Shown piece by piece: positions 43,435 to 52,316 of a DNA stretch of 64,000 nucleotides. The DNA comes from Orenia metallireducens (GTDB lineage Bacteria > Bacillota > Halanaerobiia > Halobacteroidales > Halobacteroidaceae). The position numbers were made by a program, and so were the translations under genes. The stretch is taken from the NCBI RefSeq assembly GCF_003001995.1, contig NZ_PVNB01000004.1:124001-188000 (forward strand), written 5' to 3'. Under the pieces are notes generated by a model, which did no database searches, had not been told where the DNA came from, and worked only from the letters and a program-made list of their open reading frames with translations. The stretch's first letter is position 1; every line of letters starts with the position of its first letter.

Positions 43435-44529
43435 GTGATTGATTTGAATGAGAAACACCACATTACTATACACCATATCAAACTATATAAACTCAGCAAA
43501 ATCAAACAAAAACAACTAGAATATTTTCTTAAAAACTGGAATAAAGCTATTCGTTCAGCACTTAAAATAGTTAAGCATTGGGGTTTTACTTCTTATACTA
43601 AATCCCACAAACATACTTACAGGGTATCAAGAAACAACTTTAATTTACCTTCTCAAGTGGCTGTTGAAGCTAATCGTAAAGCAATTGAAACCTATAAGAG
43701 TGCTGAAAATGCTGAATTCCACCGACAAGTTGAAGTGTCTTTAGTTAACAATAAAGGTTTTGAGTTAGTCAATAAAGATGGTCGCTATATTGCTAAAATT
43801 CCCATTGAAGGCAGAAAATCAATCTATTGTCCTTTAGCCTTTGGAGAATATCAACTTAACAAGATAGAGAACCCTAACTATAAACTCAAAACTGCTAAAT
43901 TATATAAATATAATGATGAATGGTATCTAGATTTAATTATGGAGTATAATCAACCTAAAAGAGAAACTGATACTATCTTAGGTATAGATTTGGGTATTGT
44001 TAAATTAGCTACATTTAGCATAATTGATAGTAAAGAGAACATCCTTCACCAAGAGTGTATGTCAGGTCAAGAATTAAGATTTAAGCGAATGAGATATAAG
44101 CATAAGCGAAAAGCTAAAGCTCGTTCCTCTGGTAGTAAAGCAACCTCTTTGATTGCTGAAAACAGACTTTGTAAAGAGTTAAACTTTAAAATTGCTAATA
44201 GAATAGTTGAGTTGGCTGATAAACACAACTCTCTAATTGTCTTTGAAGATTTAAAGAATATCAGAAAAAATGTAACTAATGACAACAATCTTAACAATTA
44301 TGAAAAGAACTCTTGGGCTTTCTATCAATTAAAGCAACTAATTAAACATAAAGCTGACTTGTTAGGTATTCCATATCAAGATATTAATCCTAAAGATACT
44401 TCTCAAATCTGTTCTGTCTGTGGTAAAAAAGGCTTTAGGTTAAGCCAAAATAGATTTTTGTGTGACAACTTACATTTACAAAATGCTGATTTCAATGCAA
44501 GTATCAATATTGCAAAAAGAGCTATTTAA
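43435..44529 (+). CDS. tnpB: TnpB RNA-guided nuclease with an altered zinc ribbon
   Basis: 364 residues. RuvC motifs are present: ILGIDLGIVKLA (Asp), SLIVFEDLKNIRK (Glu) and NADFNASINIAKRA (final Asp). The zinc ribbon begins normally with CSVCGKKGFRLSQNRFLC, but the fourth position of the second CxxC is missing (CDNLH in place of C-x-x-C); the nearby His may substitute. The start may be GTG 43435, fused to the upstream stop, or TTG 43444, which has AGGTGAT 5 bases upstream. It differs clearly from the IStron TnpB and represents a separate subgroup. Confidence 0.92.
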   Translation: MIDLNEKHHITIHHIKLYKLSKIKQKQLEYFLKNWNKAIRSALKIVKHWGFTSYTKSHKHTYRVSRNNFNLPSQVAVEANRKAIETYKSAENAEFHRQVEVSLVNNKGFELVNKDGRYIAKIPIEGRKSIYCPLAFGEYQLNKIENPNYKLKTAKLYKYNDEWYLDLIMEYNQPKRETDTILGIDLGIVKLATFSIIDSKENILHQECMSGQELRFKRMRYKHKRKAKARSSGSKATSLIAENRLCKELNFKIANRIVELADKHNSLIVFEDLKNIRKNVTNDNNLNNYEKNSWAFYQLKQLIKHKADLLGIPYQDINPKDTSQICSVCGKKGFRLSQNRFLCDNLHLQNADFNASINIAKRAI

Positions 44530-44735
44530 AAATAGCATACGAGGTAACTCGTAGCCCTTTAGGTCTTTACTTAGAGGATAGGGTAACTTTAGTCAACCGC
44601 CCTTCAACTTTCTTAGTCCCGAATCACCCACGTGTAGGTTTAAGAAGGTGTAAATCTTGTTGTTCTCTCTACACGAAAGGTCTTTTTAAGACCTGTAGGG
44701 AAGACTATACTGAGTATGGTTTTGAATTTAACAAG
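44530..44735 (+). ncRNA. Candidate omega RNA region of the second tnpB element
   Basis: The 200 bp between tnpB and the right-end hairpin are non-coding and more GC-rich than the surroundings, with short stems (ACGAGGTAACTCGT, TACACGAAAGG near GTGTAGG, AGGTCTTTTTAAGACCT). This is the location of guide-RNA scaffolds in TnpB elements. No exact boundaries can be given. Confidence 0.45.
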
Positions 44736-44762
44736 CTCCTTCCTAATCTTGTTTTTGATTAG

Positions 44763-45515
44763 GTGGGAGAAGTTGACGCATTGTCCAATGACTTTGAAAA
44801 GTCATTTTATCAATTAACAGGGGATTATAAGTGTTCTTCTGATTTTGATAGAATTTTATTACTTATAATAGAATTTTTAGATCAGCAAAAAGGTAATTGG
44901 GCTACTTCAGATTTGATGCTATTAAAGATTAAGTTAGATGGTATGGGGGTAAGTGTAGATGATGAGATTACAATTGAAGAGTTCTACAAGTATTTAATTA
45001 GAAATAGCTCTATATGTACTAAATTGTATCAGAATTTATCTGAGGATGGCCTTAAGGAGCTAGATTTATTTGAAGCTCCTATAATTAAAGGGATAGAAAA
45101 GATAATCAAATTAAATAATGAAGAGAGGATTATCTATGATACTTTGGTACAGGAATTAGATAATGCTGGGATAACATACAAAGAAGATGGGATTAAAGCT
45201 AAGTTGATTGGGACTTATTTAATGTCTGATGCTTTTGTTGATATTAAGCAAGAGATTACAACCTTTAATTTTACAATTGAGCTACTTACCAATTTAGATT
45301 TGATCTGGGATTATCAAAAAGAGGTATTATCTAAAGAGTTTAAAGATTTATCCTTATCAGTTGCTGAAGATATTGAGTATGAAGAGAAAGAAGGGATTGA
45401 GCTAGAATTAAACAGGGAGGATAATAAGCAAGAAACTCTAGAGGATATCCTTAAGGAAGAGGTAATGGATGAAGATATGCAAGCCTTCTTTAATAGAATT
45501 AAGGGTTTTGTCTAA
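44763..45515 (+). CDS. N-terminally truncated paralogue of the 41607 protein
   Basis: 250 residues aligned with residues ~142-330 of the ankyrin protein: GDYKCSSDFDRILLLIIEFLDQQKG versus GDYPSDLSDFEKIILVVINFFQKKK, and ITIEEFYKYLIRN versus ITFKQFYEYLLDN. It lacks the first ~140 residues and the ankyrins, and has an acidic tail instead. The apparent start GTG 44763 lies in the right end of the IS605 element. No N-terminal half exists left of the element, so insertion was accompanied by deletion. Its 3' end meets another IS remnant. Whether it is expressed is unclear, so treat it as probably a decaying gene. Confidence 0.65.
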   Translation: MGEVDALSNDFEKSFYQLTGDYKCSSDFDRILLLIIEFLDQQKGNWATSDLMLLKIKLDGMGVSVDDEITIEEFYKYLIRNSSICTKLYQNLSEDGLKELDLFEAPIIKGIEKIIKLNNEERIIYDTLVQELDNAGITYKEDGIKAKLIGTYLMSDAFVDIKQEITTFNFTIELLTNLDLIWDYQKEVLSKEFKDLSLSVAEDIEYEEKEGIELELNREDNKQETLEDILKEEVMDEDMQAFFNRIKGFV

Positions 45516-45575
45516 CCAATCTTGTTCGGTATCATCAAGAAAAAGTTGTAGTTTCATAGTTCTAATTAATTGCAT
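45508..45575 (-). pseudogene. tnpB: 5' remnant of a tnpB gene
   Basis: On the minus strand AGGAGGTGA precedes ATG at 45575-45573, which opens MQLIRTMKLQLFLDDTEQDWLDKT, the usual beginning of an IS605 TnpB. Homology stops where the coding strand of the truncated paralogue ends (~45515). All RuvC and zinc motifs are gone. Confidence 0.7.
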
Positions 45576-45725
45576 AAGCTCACCTCCTATATTCACGTTG
45601 CATTTATAGTGTATCTTATTTACTGAAAAATATAAACTATTTTTAAACTTTGTATTGAACAAATTTAAAAATCAGCAATTCCTCCCCCACCAAATCAAAA
45701 ATAAGATTTGAAAGGGGCATCCTTG
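45508..45725 (-). mobile_element. Left-end remnant of an IS605-family element
   Basis: Read on the minus strand, CAAGGATGCCCC, the hairpin CAAATC-TTATTTTT-GATTTGGTGGGGG and GAGGAATTGC match the left end of the 43164 element almost word for word. They are followed after ~130 bp by a ribosome site and the first ~25 codons of tnpB. The rest of the element has been deleted. An A/T-rich leader (45580-45660) contains the expected promoter position. Confidence 0.75.
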
Positions 45726-45760
45726 CTGGAAGAAGGTGAATCTAAATTTAAATGTATTCT

Positions 45761-45890
45761 TATATAGAGATATTGCGACACTTCTAGAAATCAGTAGTCA
45801 GGAATCAGGAATCAGTTAAAAACGCTGGTTCCTGATTCCTGATTTCCGACACGAAAGTGTCGCAATATACCAATCTTTATTTTAAAGTGA
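45761..45890. repeat. Dispersed palindromic intergenic element (copy 6, best preserved)
   Basis: The left end TATAGAGATATTGCGACACTT (from 45761) is complementary to AAGTGTCGCAATATA (to 45869). The interior repeats GGAATCAGGAATCAG facing CTGATTCCTGATTCC. This copy best defines the family ends. No gene lies inside. Confidence 0.88.
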
Positions 45891-45943
45891 TATATCCATG
45901 AGCTGAAATAGTAAAATAGTTGTTCGCTAAAGGGGAGATGAAA

Positions 45944-47974
45944 ATGGATAATGAAGTAAAGGGGGCTATAAGAAAAGGATTTTTGACTAATCTAGATAGT
46001 AGGTCTAAACTATTGAATATTATCTTACAATCTACAATGGATGCCTTCTGGATAATGAATATAGATGGAGAAATTTTAGAAAGTAATAAAGTCAGTGTAG
46101 ATGTGTTCGGCTATTCCTTAGATGAATTAATGGAGATGAATATTAGTGATTTAGATATAATTAAAGATAGAGAAGAATTAAAAGAACAATTAAAAGCTAT
46201 TCAGAGAACAGGTAGAGATAGATTTGAGACAAAGTGTCGATTAAAAGATGGAAGAATTAAAGATTTTGAGATAAGTATTACCTTTGTGGATTGTTTAGAA
46301 GAGCCGATATTCAATGTTTTTGCAAGAGATATTACTGGTAGAAAAGAGAAACAAAGAGAATTAGAGAATGCTTACCGGGGTAATCAAGAAGTTATTGATG
46401 AGTTACGAAAACATCATAGTAGAACCAATGTAATCTTGCAGACTTCAATGGATGCCTTCTGGATAATGAATATAAAAGGTGATATTCTAGATATGAATGA
46501 AGCCTTTATAGATCTTTTTGGATACTCATTACTAGAGGTAGTAGATATGAACCTTAATATTAAGGATTTAGACTTTAGTAAAAGTCAAGCAGAGGTCAAA
46601 GAACAGTTAGATTATATTAGGTCAAAAGGTAGAGATCGATTTGAGACCAAATATCGGTTGAAGAATGGAGAGTTAAGAGATGTAGAGGTTAGTATTACCT
46701 TTATTGACTGTATTGATGGTAGTATCTGTTTAGAAGAACCGATATTTAATGTCTTTGCCCGTGATATCACTGAAAGAAAGAGAAAGCAACAGGAGTTAGA
46801 GAAGGCTTATCGTGATAATAAAGAGTTTGTTGATGAGCTACGTAAACAGAATAATAGGATAAATACAATTTTACAGACTTCAATGGATGCTTTTTGGGTA
46901 ATGAATCTAGAAGGAGATATTTTAGAGACCAATGAAGCTTATAAGAGTCTATTTGGATATTCTTTATTGGAGACTATCAATATGAATATTAGTGATTTAG
47001 ATATTAGCAGAGATAAAAAGGAGTTAAAGGAATTATTAGAGGAGATAAGAAACAAGGGAAAGGATAGATTCGAGACCAAGTATCGTCTAAAAAATGGAGA
47101 AATTAAGTATTTAGAGATAAGTGTAACCTTTGTAGATAGCTTAGATGAACCTATTTTTGAGGTCTTTGGGAGAGATATAACAGAGCGTAGGCTTAGGGAT
47201 AAAGAGCTAAGAAGAGCTCAAAAGCAGTTGATACAGTCAGAAAAGATGGCTGCGTTAGGAAGGTTGGTGGCTGGGGTAGCTCATGAGATAAATACTCCTG
47301 TTGGGATAGGGGTGACAGCTGTATCCCATCTTGCTGAAAAGACTAAGGAATTAGTTGAACTTTATAAAGAAGGAAATATGAAGAGGGGAGATTTAGAGAG
47401 ATTTTTAAAATTGGCTTGGGAGTCTGCTGAGATGACGTTGAAGAATTTAAATAATGCATCAGAGTTGATTAATAATTTTAAATTAGTTGCAGCTGACCAA
47501 ACAAATAATAAGAAGAGAAAGTTTAATGTAAAAGAGTACCTTGATGATATTATTATCAGCTTAAAACCTAAATTATCAAAGACAGACCATACAGTCATGA
47601 TTAATTGTGATGAGGACCTTGAAATAGATAATTATCCTGGGGCAATCTCTCAAATCATTACCAATTTTGTGATGAACTCCTTAATTCATGGTTTTGAAGA
47701 TAAAGATGATGGGCAGATAAAGATTCAAGTCTTAGAAGAAGATGAATTCATCAAGCTTAGATACAGTGATGATGGAGCAGGTCTTCCTGAAGAGCATATC
47801 AATAAAATTTTTGAGCCTTTTTTTACAACTAAGCGAGGACAAGGTGGAACTGGATTAGGTTTAAATTTAATCTATAATATAGTAAATAATATATTAAAAG
47901 GTGATATTGAATGTAAAAGTACAATAGGTGAAGGGGTTAGCTTTATAATTAAGATTCCCAAAGAGATAGATTAA
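45944..47974 (+). CDS. Soluble sensor histidine kinase with three tandem PAS domains
   Basis: About 676 residues, no membrane span. Three PAS domains of ~125 residues each (about 20-145, 150-280, 290-415) are highly similar, each carrying the MDAFWIMN / FGYSL / GRDRFETKYRLKNGE / FARDITERK pattern, so they arose by duplication. A HisKA-type region has the phosphorylated His in RLVAGVAHEINTPVG. The ATPase has N (NFVMNSLIHG), G1 (DDGAGLP), F (FEPFFTTK) and G2 (GGTGLGLNL) boxes. The start is ATG 45944 after GGGGAG. No response-regulator gene is adjacent. A receiver-PP2C protein lies at 52424. Confidence 0.93.
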   Translation: MDNEVKGAIRKGFLTNLDSRSKLLNIILQSTMDAFWIMNIDGEILESNKVSVDVFGYSLDELMEMNISDLDIIKDREELKEQLKAIQRTGRDRFETKCRLKDGRIKDFEISITFVDCLEEPIFNVFARDITGRKEKQRELENAYRGNQEVIDELRKHHSRTNVILQTSMDAFWIMNIKGDILDMNEAFIDLFGYSLLEVVDMNLNIKDLDFSKSQAEVKEQLDYIRSKGRDRFETKYRLKNGELRDVEVSITFIDCIDGSICLEEPIFNVFARDITERKRKQQELEKAYRDNKEFVDELRKQNNRINTILQTSMDAFWVMNLEGDILETNEAYKSLFGYSLLETINMNISDLDISRDKKELKELLEEIRNKGKDRFETKYRLKNGEIKYLEISVTFVDSLDEPIFEVFGRDITERRLRDKELRRAQKQLIQSEKMAALGRLVAGVAHEINTPVGIGVTAVSHLAEKTKELVELYKEGNMKRGDLERFLKLAWESAEMTLKNLNNASELINNFKLVAADQTNNKKRKFNVKEYLDDIIISLKPKLSKTDHTVMINCDEDLEIDNYPGAISQIITNFVMNSLIHGFEDKDDGQIKIQVLEEDEFIKLRYSDDGAGLPEEHINKIFEPFFTTKRGQGGTGLGLNLIYNIVNNILKGDIECKSTIGEGVSFIIKIPKEID

Positions 47975-48000
47975 TTACTATGATTAATCATAGTAATTAA
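47971..48000. terminator. Perfect 30-bp AT-rich palindrome at the kinase stop codon
   Basis: 47971-47985 is perfectly complemented by 47986-48000. It overlaps the stop codon. It lacks a T tail and GC core, so it is a weak terminator or an mRNA end-protecting hairpin. Confidence 0.5.
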
Positions 48001-48020
48001 AGCAATTATTTTATTTGTTG

Positions 48021-48034
48021 TGGAAACGCTTTCA
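48021..48034. promoter_or_regulatory. Candidate catabolite-responsive (cre-like) site
   Basis: TGGAAACGCTTTCA fits the WTGNAANCGNWNNCW-type CcpA consensus and is nearly palindromic. The nearest downstream genes are ~1 kb away with a mini-element between, so its target is uncertain. 48035-48327 shows no gene. Confidence 0.4.
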
Positions 48035-48327
48035 TAATTATTCTTTAGTATATCTTAAGTAGTGGTATAATAAATATATATAGTCATCTAACTTTAGAAT
48101 CAAATTAAAATTAGAGTAAAATAAAAGTAACGAGTGATTAGTAATGAGTAAAAAATTAAAAACAACAAGGTTATTATAAACTTCAATTATACTTGCATAT
48201 AAGGATTTATTTGTAAAGATAAGTTAAAATTATAAGTATAATATCAAATTTAACTTATTTTTAACATGTTGTTAATTTATATTGATAGGAGATTTATGAT
48301 AATATATAGTTAATCATATATATTTAA

Positions 48328-48750
48328 GTGAACCTCTCCACCTAAATTAAAAATTTAGGTGGAGCTTCGCTATACTTCGCAAATACCATATAGATATAGG
48401 TTACTAGTAGCTTTTTAGTGAAGTTTGTATATTAAGTTTCCTCTACAAAGTAGATTACCTTATTCACTAGGGGCTGTCCACAAACCCATTATCCCTCATA
48501 GCTATATAGCTATTCTGGGAATACATTAATCCTACAACCTTGAATATTTTACACAAACAAGGATTAGTGTTTGTAACTCCATATATTCACTTGTACGACA
48601 AGGGGCTGAACTCAGGTTGTGAGTTAGCATTACTCTTTTTTTATAACCTTGTTATTAGTATTATACCATACTAGATAGAATATTTGAAGGTATCGAACCT
48701 TACAAATATTATCCAATTCATCTCCACCTAATACATAGTTTAGATGGAGT
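48328..48750 (-). mobile_element. tnpB-less mini IS605-family element (PATE-like)
   Basis: On the minus strand the right edge (about 48733-48750) begins AAAACTCCATCTAAA and continues ATTAGGTGGAGATGAATTGG, like the 43164 left end. The left edge ends GAAGCTCCACCTAAA-hairpin-GGTGGAGAGGTTCAC, like its right end. Between them are ~390 bp without coding potential but with stems, including CAGCCCC words and TAGTGAA/TTCACTA. It may be a non-autonomous copy that still carries an omega-RNA-like sequence. 48751-49016 shows nothing else recognisable. Confidence 0.7.
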
Positions 48751-49016
48751 TTTCTTTGGATGTTTTAGATAAAAAAATTCTATGAGCCAAAATTAGAAAA
48801 AAAGGAATTCCGACAGGAAAACTAGAATTATTATATTAAGGTTTAGTTATTTACAATCTAGAAGTTAGGCTAAAGGGATTTTATAAAGAAAGTTTATAAC
48901 TTGTTTTGATATAAATTAATTTTGGGGGTATGATCCAATACCGGATTGAACTTTAGAAGTAACAGTTTAAACAGTTAAGATACAGTATCATTTAAAATTT
49001 AAAGAGGTGATTATAA

Positions 49017-49358
49017 ATGGAAATAAAGGTTAATAATCAAGATGATATAAAGGTTATTAAGCTTATAGGTGATTTTGATGGAAGCTCTGCTAATAAAGTT
49101 GAGGATAATATTATGCCTTATATTGAAAATCATAGCAGATTAATTTTTGATATGGGTGAATGTGAATATGTATCCAGTGCTGGATTAAGAGTTCTTTTAA
49201 TAATTGCTAAAAAATTAAAGTCAGTAGAGGGCTTTGGTGTGCTTTCTAATTTATCAGAAGAAGTACAGGATGTTATGGAGATAACAGGGTTTAGCCATAT
49301 ACTAAATAGTTATGATACAGTTAATGAAGCAATAAATTATATGAAAAAAGGGGAGTAA
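49017..49358 (+). CDS. STAS-domain anti-sigma-factor antagonist (SpoIIAA/RsbV-like)
   Basis: 113 residues. The typical STAS sequence is visible: DIKVIKLIGDFDGSSANKVEDNIMPYI, then LIFDMGECEYVSSAGLRVLLIIAKKLKSV, including the phosphorylatable Ser of the SSAGLR motif. In partner-switching systems the protein, when dephosphorylated, sequesters an RsbW-type kinase. An RsbW-like kinase and a PP2C phosphatase lie at 51876 and 52424. It starts the glgX operon (5 bp gap), which is an unusual pairing. Confidence 0.92.
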   Translation: MEIKVNNQDDIKVIKLIGDFDGSSANKVEDNIMPYIENHSRLIFDMGECEYVSSAGLRVLLIIAKKLKSVEGFGVLSNLSEEVQDVMEITGFSHILNSYDTVNEAINYMKKGE

Positions 49359-49362
49359 AGAT

Positions 49363-51468
49363 ATGTTACGTGTAGATACTTATCCTACCCATGAACATAA
49401 TGGAATTAAGATTCGGCGTGGTAAAGCATTACCCTTTGGAGCAACCATAGTTCCAGGAGGAGTAAATTTTTCAGTATTTTCAAAGCATGCTACTTCATGT
49501 GAATTGGTTCTTTTTAAGAAGCATGAAAAGAATCCTTTTGCCATTATCCCATTTCCTGATGAATTTAGAATAGGAAATGTCTTTACTATGATGGTCTTTG
49601 ATATAGATTATGAAAATATAGAGTATGGTTATAGAATGGATGGACCTTATAACCCTCGTGAAGGATTTTGGTTTGATAAAGAAGAGATATTACTTGATCC
49701 TTATGCTAAAGCAATAGGTGGTAGAGAAGTTTGGGGAAAAGATCCTGATTGGGATGATAAATTCCAACATCGTTCTAGAATAATCTTTGATGATTTCGAT
49801 TGGCAAGGAGATAGACCTTTAGAGATAGATATGAAGGATTTAGTAATTTATGAAGCCCATGTAAGGGGCTTGACCAAACATCCTTCTTCAGAGGTTAAAT
49901 ACCCTGGTACTTTTACAGCAATTAGGGATAAAATTCCTTATTTAAAAGAGTTGGGGATAAACTGTATAGAGTTATTACCTGTATTTGAATTCGATGAATT
50001 TGAACATTCTAAAATTTCAAAGGTAACAGGAGAACGGTTAATGAATTACTGGGGGTATAGTGCTGTCGGGTTTTTTGCTCCAAAAGCAGGCTATGCTGCA
50101 ACAGGAAAGTATGGTATGGAGGTTGATGAGTTAAAAAATTTAATTAAAGAGCTACATAAAAATGGTATTGAGGTCATTTTAGATGTAGTCTTTAACCATA
50201 CAGCAGAAGGAAATGAGAAGGGTCCTTATATCTCTTATCGAGGAATAGATAATAAGACATATTATTTATTGACACCTCAAGGTTATTATTATAACTTTAG
50301 TGGTTGTGGAAATACCCTAAATTGTAATAACCCTATTGTTAGAAATATGATACTTGATTGTTTAAGATATTGGGCTGCTGAATACCATATAGATGGATTT
50401 AGATTTGATTTAGCTTCTATTCTATCTAGAGATCAAAAGGGAGCACCAATGGTCAATCCACCTTTATTGGAAGCGCTAGCCCATGACCCTGTATTAGGAA
50501 AATGTAAGTTGATAGCAGAAGCCTGGGATGCAGGTGGCTTATATCAGGTAGGATCATTCCCAGCCTGGGGGCGTTGGGCAGAGTGGAATGGTCAATATAG
50601 AGATGATATCAGAAGGTTTTTAAAAGGAAATGGTGATATGGTCGGTAGAATAATACAAAGAGTTCAAGGATCACCTGATCTTTATAGTGACAGGGGACCT
50701 ACAGCATCAATCAATTTTATTACCTGCCATGATGGATTTACTCTAATGGATTTATTCTCTTATAATAGAAAGCACAATGATGCCAATGGAGAGAATAATC
50801 GAGATGGTGCTGATGAGAATTATAGCTGGAACTTCGGATATGAGGGTCCAACTGATGATTATGGTATCAATAGAGAGCGGATAAAGCAGGTTAAGAATGC
50901 TATTACAATTCTGTTATTGAGTCGTGGAATTCCCATGATTTTAGCAGGAGATGAGTTTGGAAATACTCAATTTGGAAATAATAATGCCTATTGTCAAGAT
51001 AACGAAATTTCTTGGTTGAATTGGGAGCTATTAGAAAGCAATCAGGAAATCTTTGATTACTTCAAAAAGATGATAGAGTTTAGAAAAAAACATCCTGTGT
51101 TAAGAGCAGAGCAGTTTAAAACTGCTTATAATTCTAGTGGATATCCTGAGGTTTCTTGGCATGGACAAGAGGCTTGGAACTTTGATTTTGGAGCATCTAC
51201 TCTTACTGTAGCTGTTATGTTTGCAGGTGGGGCTGAAGACTATGGAACAGAAGATGATCAATTTATTTATGCTGCTATAAATATGCACTGGGAGTTACAT
51301 GGATTTGAGCTACCAGAGCTACCAGAAGGTAAAGACTGGCATGTAGTTGCTAATACGGGAATGATTCCTCCAGAAGATATGTGGGATGAAAATAATCATA
51401 AGAAGCTAGCAGACCAAAACGAGGTATTGGTAACAGCTAGATCAATTATATTGTTGACTGCTAAATAA
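49363..51468 (+). CDS. glgX: Glycogen debranching enzyme GlgX (GH13_11 isoamylase-like)
   Basis: 701 residues. An N-terminal CBM48 (GKALPFGATIVPGGVNFSVFSKHATSCELVLFKK) precedes a GH13 barrel with GINCIELLPVFEFDEFEH, DVVFNHTAEGNE, HIDGFRFDLASIL (nucleophile Asp), CKLIAEAWDAGGLY (Glu) and ITCHDGFTLMDL (Asp). The YNRKHNDANGENNRDGADENYSWNFG block is diagnostic of GlgX/TreX enzymes that remove alpha-1,6 branches from glycogen. No signal peptide is present, so it acts on internal glycogen. It is co-transcribed with a STAS gene. Confidence 0.96.
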   Translation: MLRVDTYPTHEHNGIKIRRGKALPFGATIVPGGVNFSVFSKHATSCELVLFKKHEKNPFAIIPFPDEFRIGNVFTMMVFDIDYENIEYGYRMDGPYNPREGFWFDKEEILLDPYAKAIGGREVWGKDPDWDDKFQHRSRIIFDDFDWQGDRPLEIDMKDLVIYEAHVRGLTKHPSSEVKYPGTFTAIRDKIPYLKELGINCIELLPVFEFDEFEHSKISKVTGERLMNYWGYSAVGFFAPKAGYAATGKYGMEVDELKNLIKELHKNGIEVILDVVFNHTAEGNEKGPYISYRGIDNKTYYLLTPQGYYYNFSGCGNTLNCNNPIVRNMILDCLRYWAAEYHIDGFRFDLASILSRDQKGAPMVNPPLLEALAHDPVLGKCKLIAEAWDAGGLYQVGSFPAWGRWAEWNGQYRDDIRRFLKGNGDMVGRIIQRVQGSPDLYSDRGPTASINFITCHDGFTLMDLFSYNRKHNDANGENNRDGADENYSWNFGYEGPTDDYGINRERIKQVKNAITILLLSRGIPMILAGDEFGNTQFGNNNAYCQDNEISWLNWELLESNQEIFDYFKKMIEFRKKHPVLRAEQFKTAYNSSGYPEVSWHGQEAWNFDFGASTLTVAVMFAGGAEDYGTEDDQFIYAAINMHWELHGFELPELPEGKDWHVVANTGMIPPEDMWDENNHKKLADQNEVLVTARSIILLTAK

Positions 51469-51500
51469 GGTGTTAATATCTCAGCCAAAAGTGGTTAGAT

Positions 51501-51832
51501 ATGAGTTTTAAGTTAGAATTCAACTTAAAGGAATATAATGGTGTACTTGAGGTTTCTTTAGTAGGATATTTGGATTCCTTTAGTTCACCTAAATTATTAA
51601 AAAATTGAATCAGTAGGTTGAAGAATCGATCGATAAGATAATCTTTTTAATGGAAGAGTTAGAATATATGTCTATTAGGGGTATTAGAACAATATTTTTT
51701 GCTAAAGAAAAAGTAGCAGTTAGCTCAGATGTGGTCTTAGTAGGGGCACAAAATAAGATGTTAGATCCTCTAAAGTTGAGTGAGTTAGACAACTTTTTTG
51801 TCATTAAAGAGAGTGAAGAACAATATAATTAA
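51501..51832 (+). pseudogene. Degenerate second STAS-domain gene
   Basis: 51501-51608 encodes MSFKLEFNLKEYNGVLEVSLVGYLDSFSSPKLLKN before a TGA stop. The C-terminal half resumes in another frame (KIIFLMEELEYMSIRGIRTIFFAKEKV, up to 51832) with an additional in-frame TAG near 51613. Together they align end to end with a STAS protein like 49017. The serine motif has decayed to MSIRGIR. It is broken by a frameshift and a stop, and is not expressed as a full domain. Confidence 0.75.
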
Positions 51833-51875
51833 TTAAGCTAATATAATTCTTCTTTGGCTCTAATATTTAAAAGGG

Positions 51876-52316
51876 ATGATTAATGTGACAAGCCTAAAAT
51901 TACCTGCAACTATGAAAAATCTCGATTCAATGATTAGTTATGTCTTAGATAAAGCAAAGAAATTCAATTTATGTGATAAGAAATTATTATATAAGTTAAG
52001 ACTTGTTTGTGAAGAGGTCTTAGTTAATATTATCAATTATGCTTATCAGGATCTTAATGAGGTAGGTTATGTGGAGATAGCCTGTGATATTGATACTAAA
52101 GATAAAAAGATAACCTTGAAATTTATTGATGAGGGTATTGCTTTTAATATGCTTGATTATGAAGACCCTGATTTGACCCTTCCTTTATCGGAGAGAAAAG
52201 CTGGAGGTTTAGGAATCTATATAATAAAAACTATAATGGATAAAATAGAGTATCATCGAGAAGATGGAAAGAATACTCTTATCTTGATAAAGTCAATTGC
52301 TAATTTTATTGAGTAG
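51876..52316 (+). CDS. RsbW/SpoIIAB-like serine kinase (HATPase_c)
   Basis: 146 residues. The GHKL ATPase core carries RLVCEEVLVNIINYAYQD (N box), KFIDEGIAFNMLDYEDPDL (G1-like, DEGIAF) and ERKAGGLGIYIIKTIMDKIEY (G2). This matches anti-sigma-factor serine kinases that phosphorylate STAS antagonists. The sigma factor it controls is not adjacent. The start could be ATG 51876 or GTG 51885; GGG at 51873 favours neither strongly. Confidence 0.88.
   Translation: MINVTSLKLPATMKNLDSMISYVLDKAKKFNLCDKKLLYKLRLVCEEVLVNIINYAYQDLNEVGYVEIACDIDTKDKKITLKFIDEGIAFNMLDYEDPDLTLPLSERKAGGLGIYIIKTIMDKIEYHREDGKNTLILIKSIANFIE

Larger units (their letters stand above)
43164..44776 (+). mobile_element. IS605-family element with tnpB and no tnpA
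   Basis: The left end holds the hairpin CTCCATCTAAATC / GATTTAGGTGGAG (about 43173-43206). The right end has CTCCTTCCTAATC / GATTAGGTGGGAG (44736-44770), ending near GTTGAC. Such imperfect subterminal hairpins are the recognition sites of Y1 transposases. The interior encodes a 43-residue ribbon-helix-helix protein, a TnpB and a structured 3' region. The same left end recurs at 45714-45725 and 48740 on the other strand. The right end lies within the start of the truncated gene at 44763. Confidence 0.88.

Noticed and set aside
45438-45662. A 74-residue minus-strand gene
   Set aside because: Only the segment from ATG 45575 has a ribosome site and TnpB similarity. The upstream and downstream parts are untranslated leader and the antisense of another gene.
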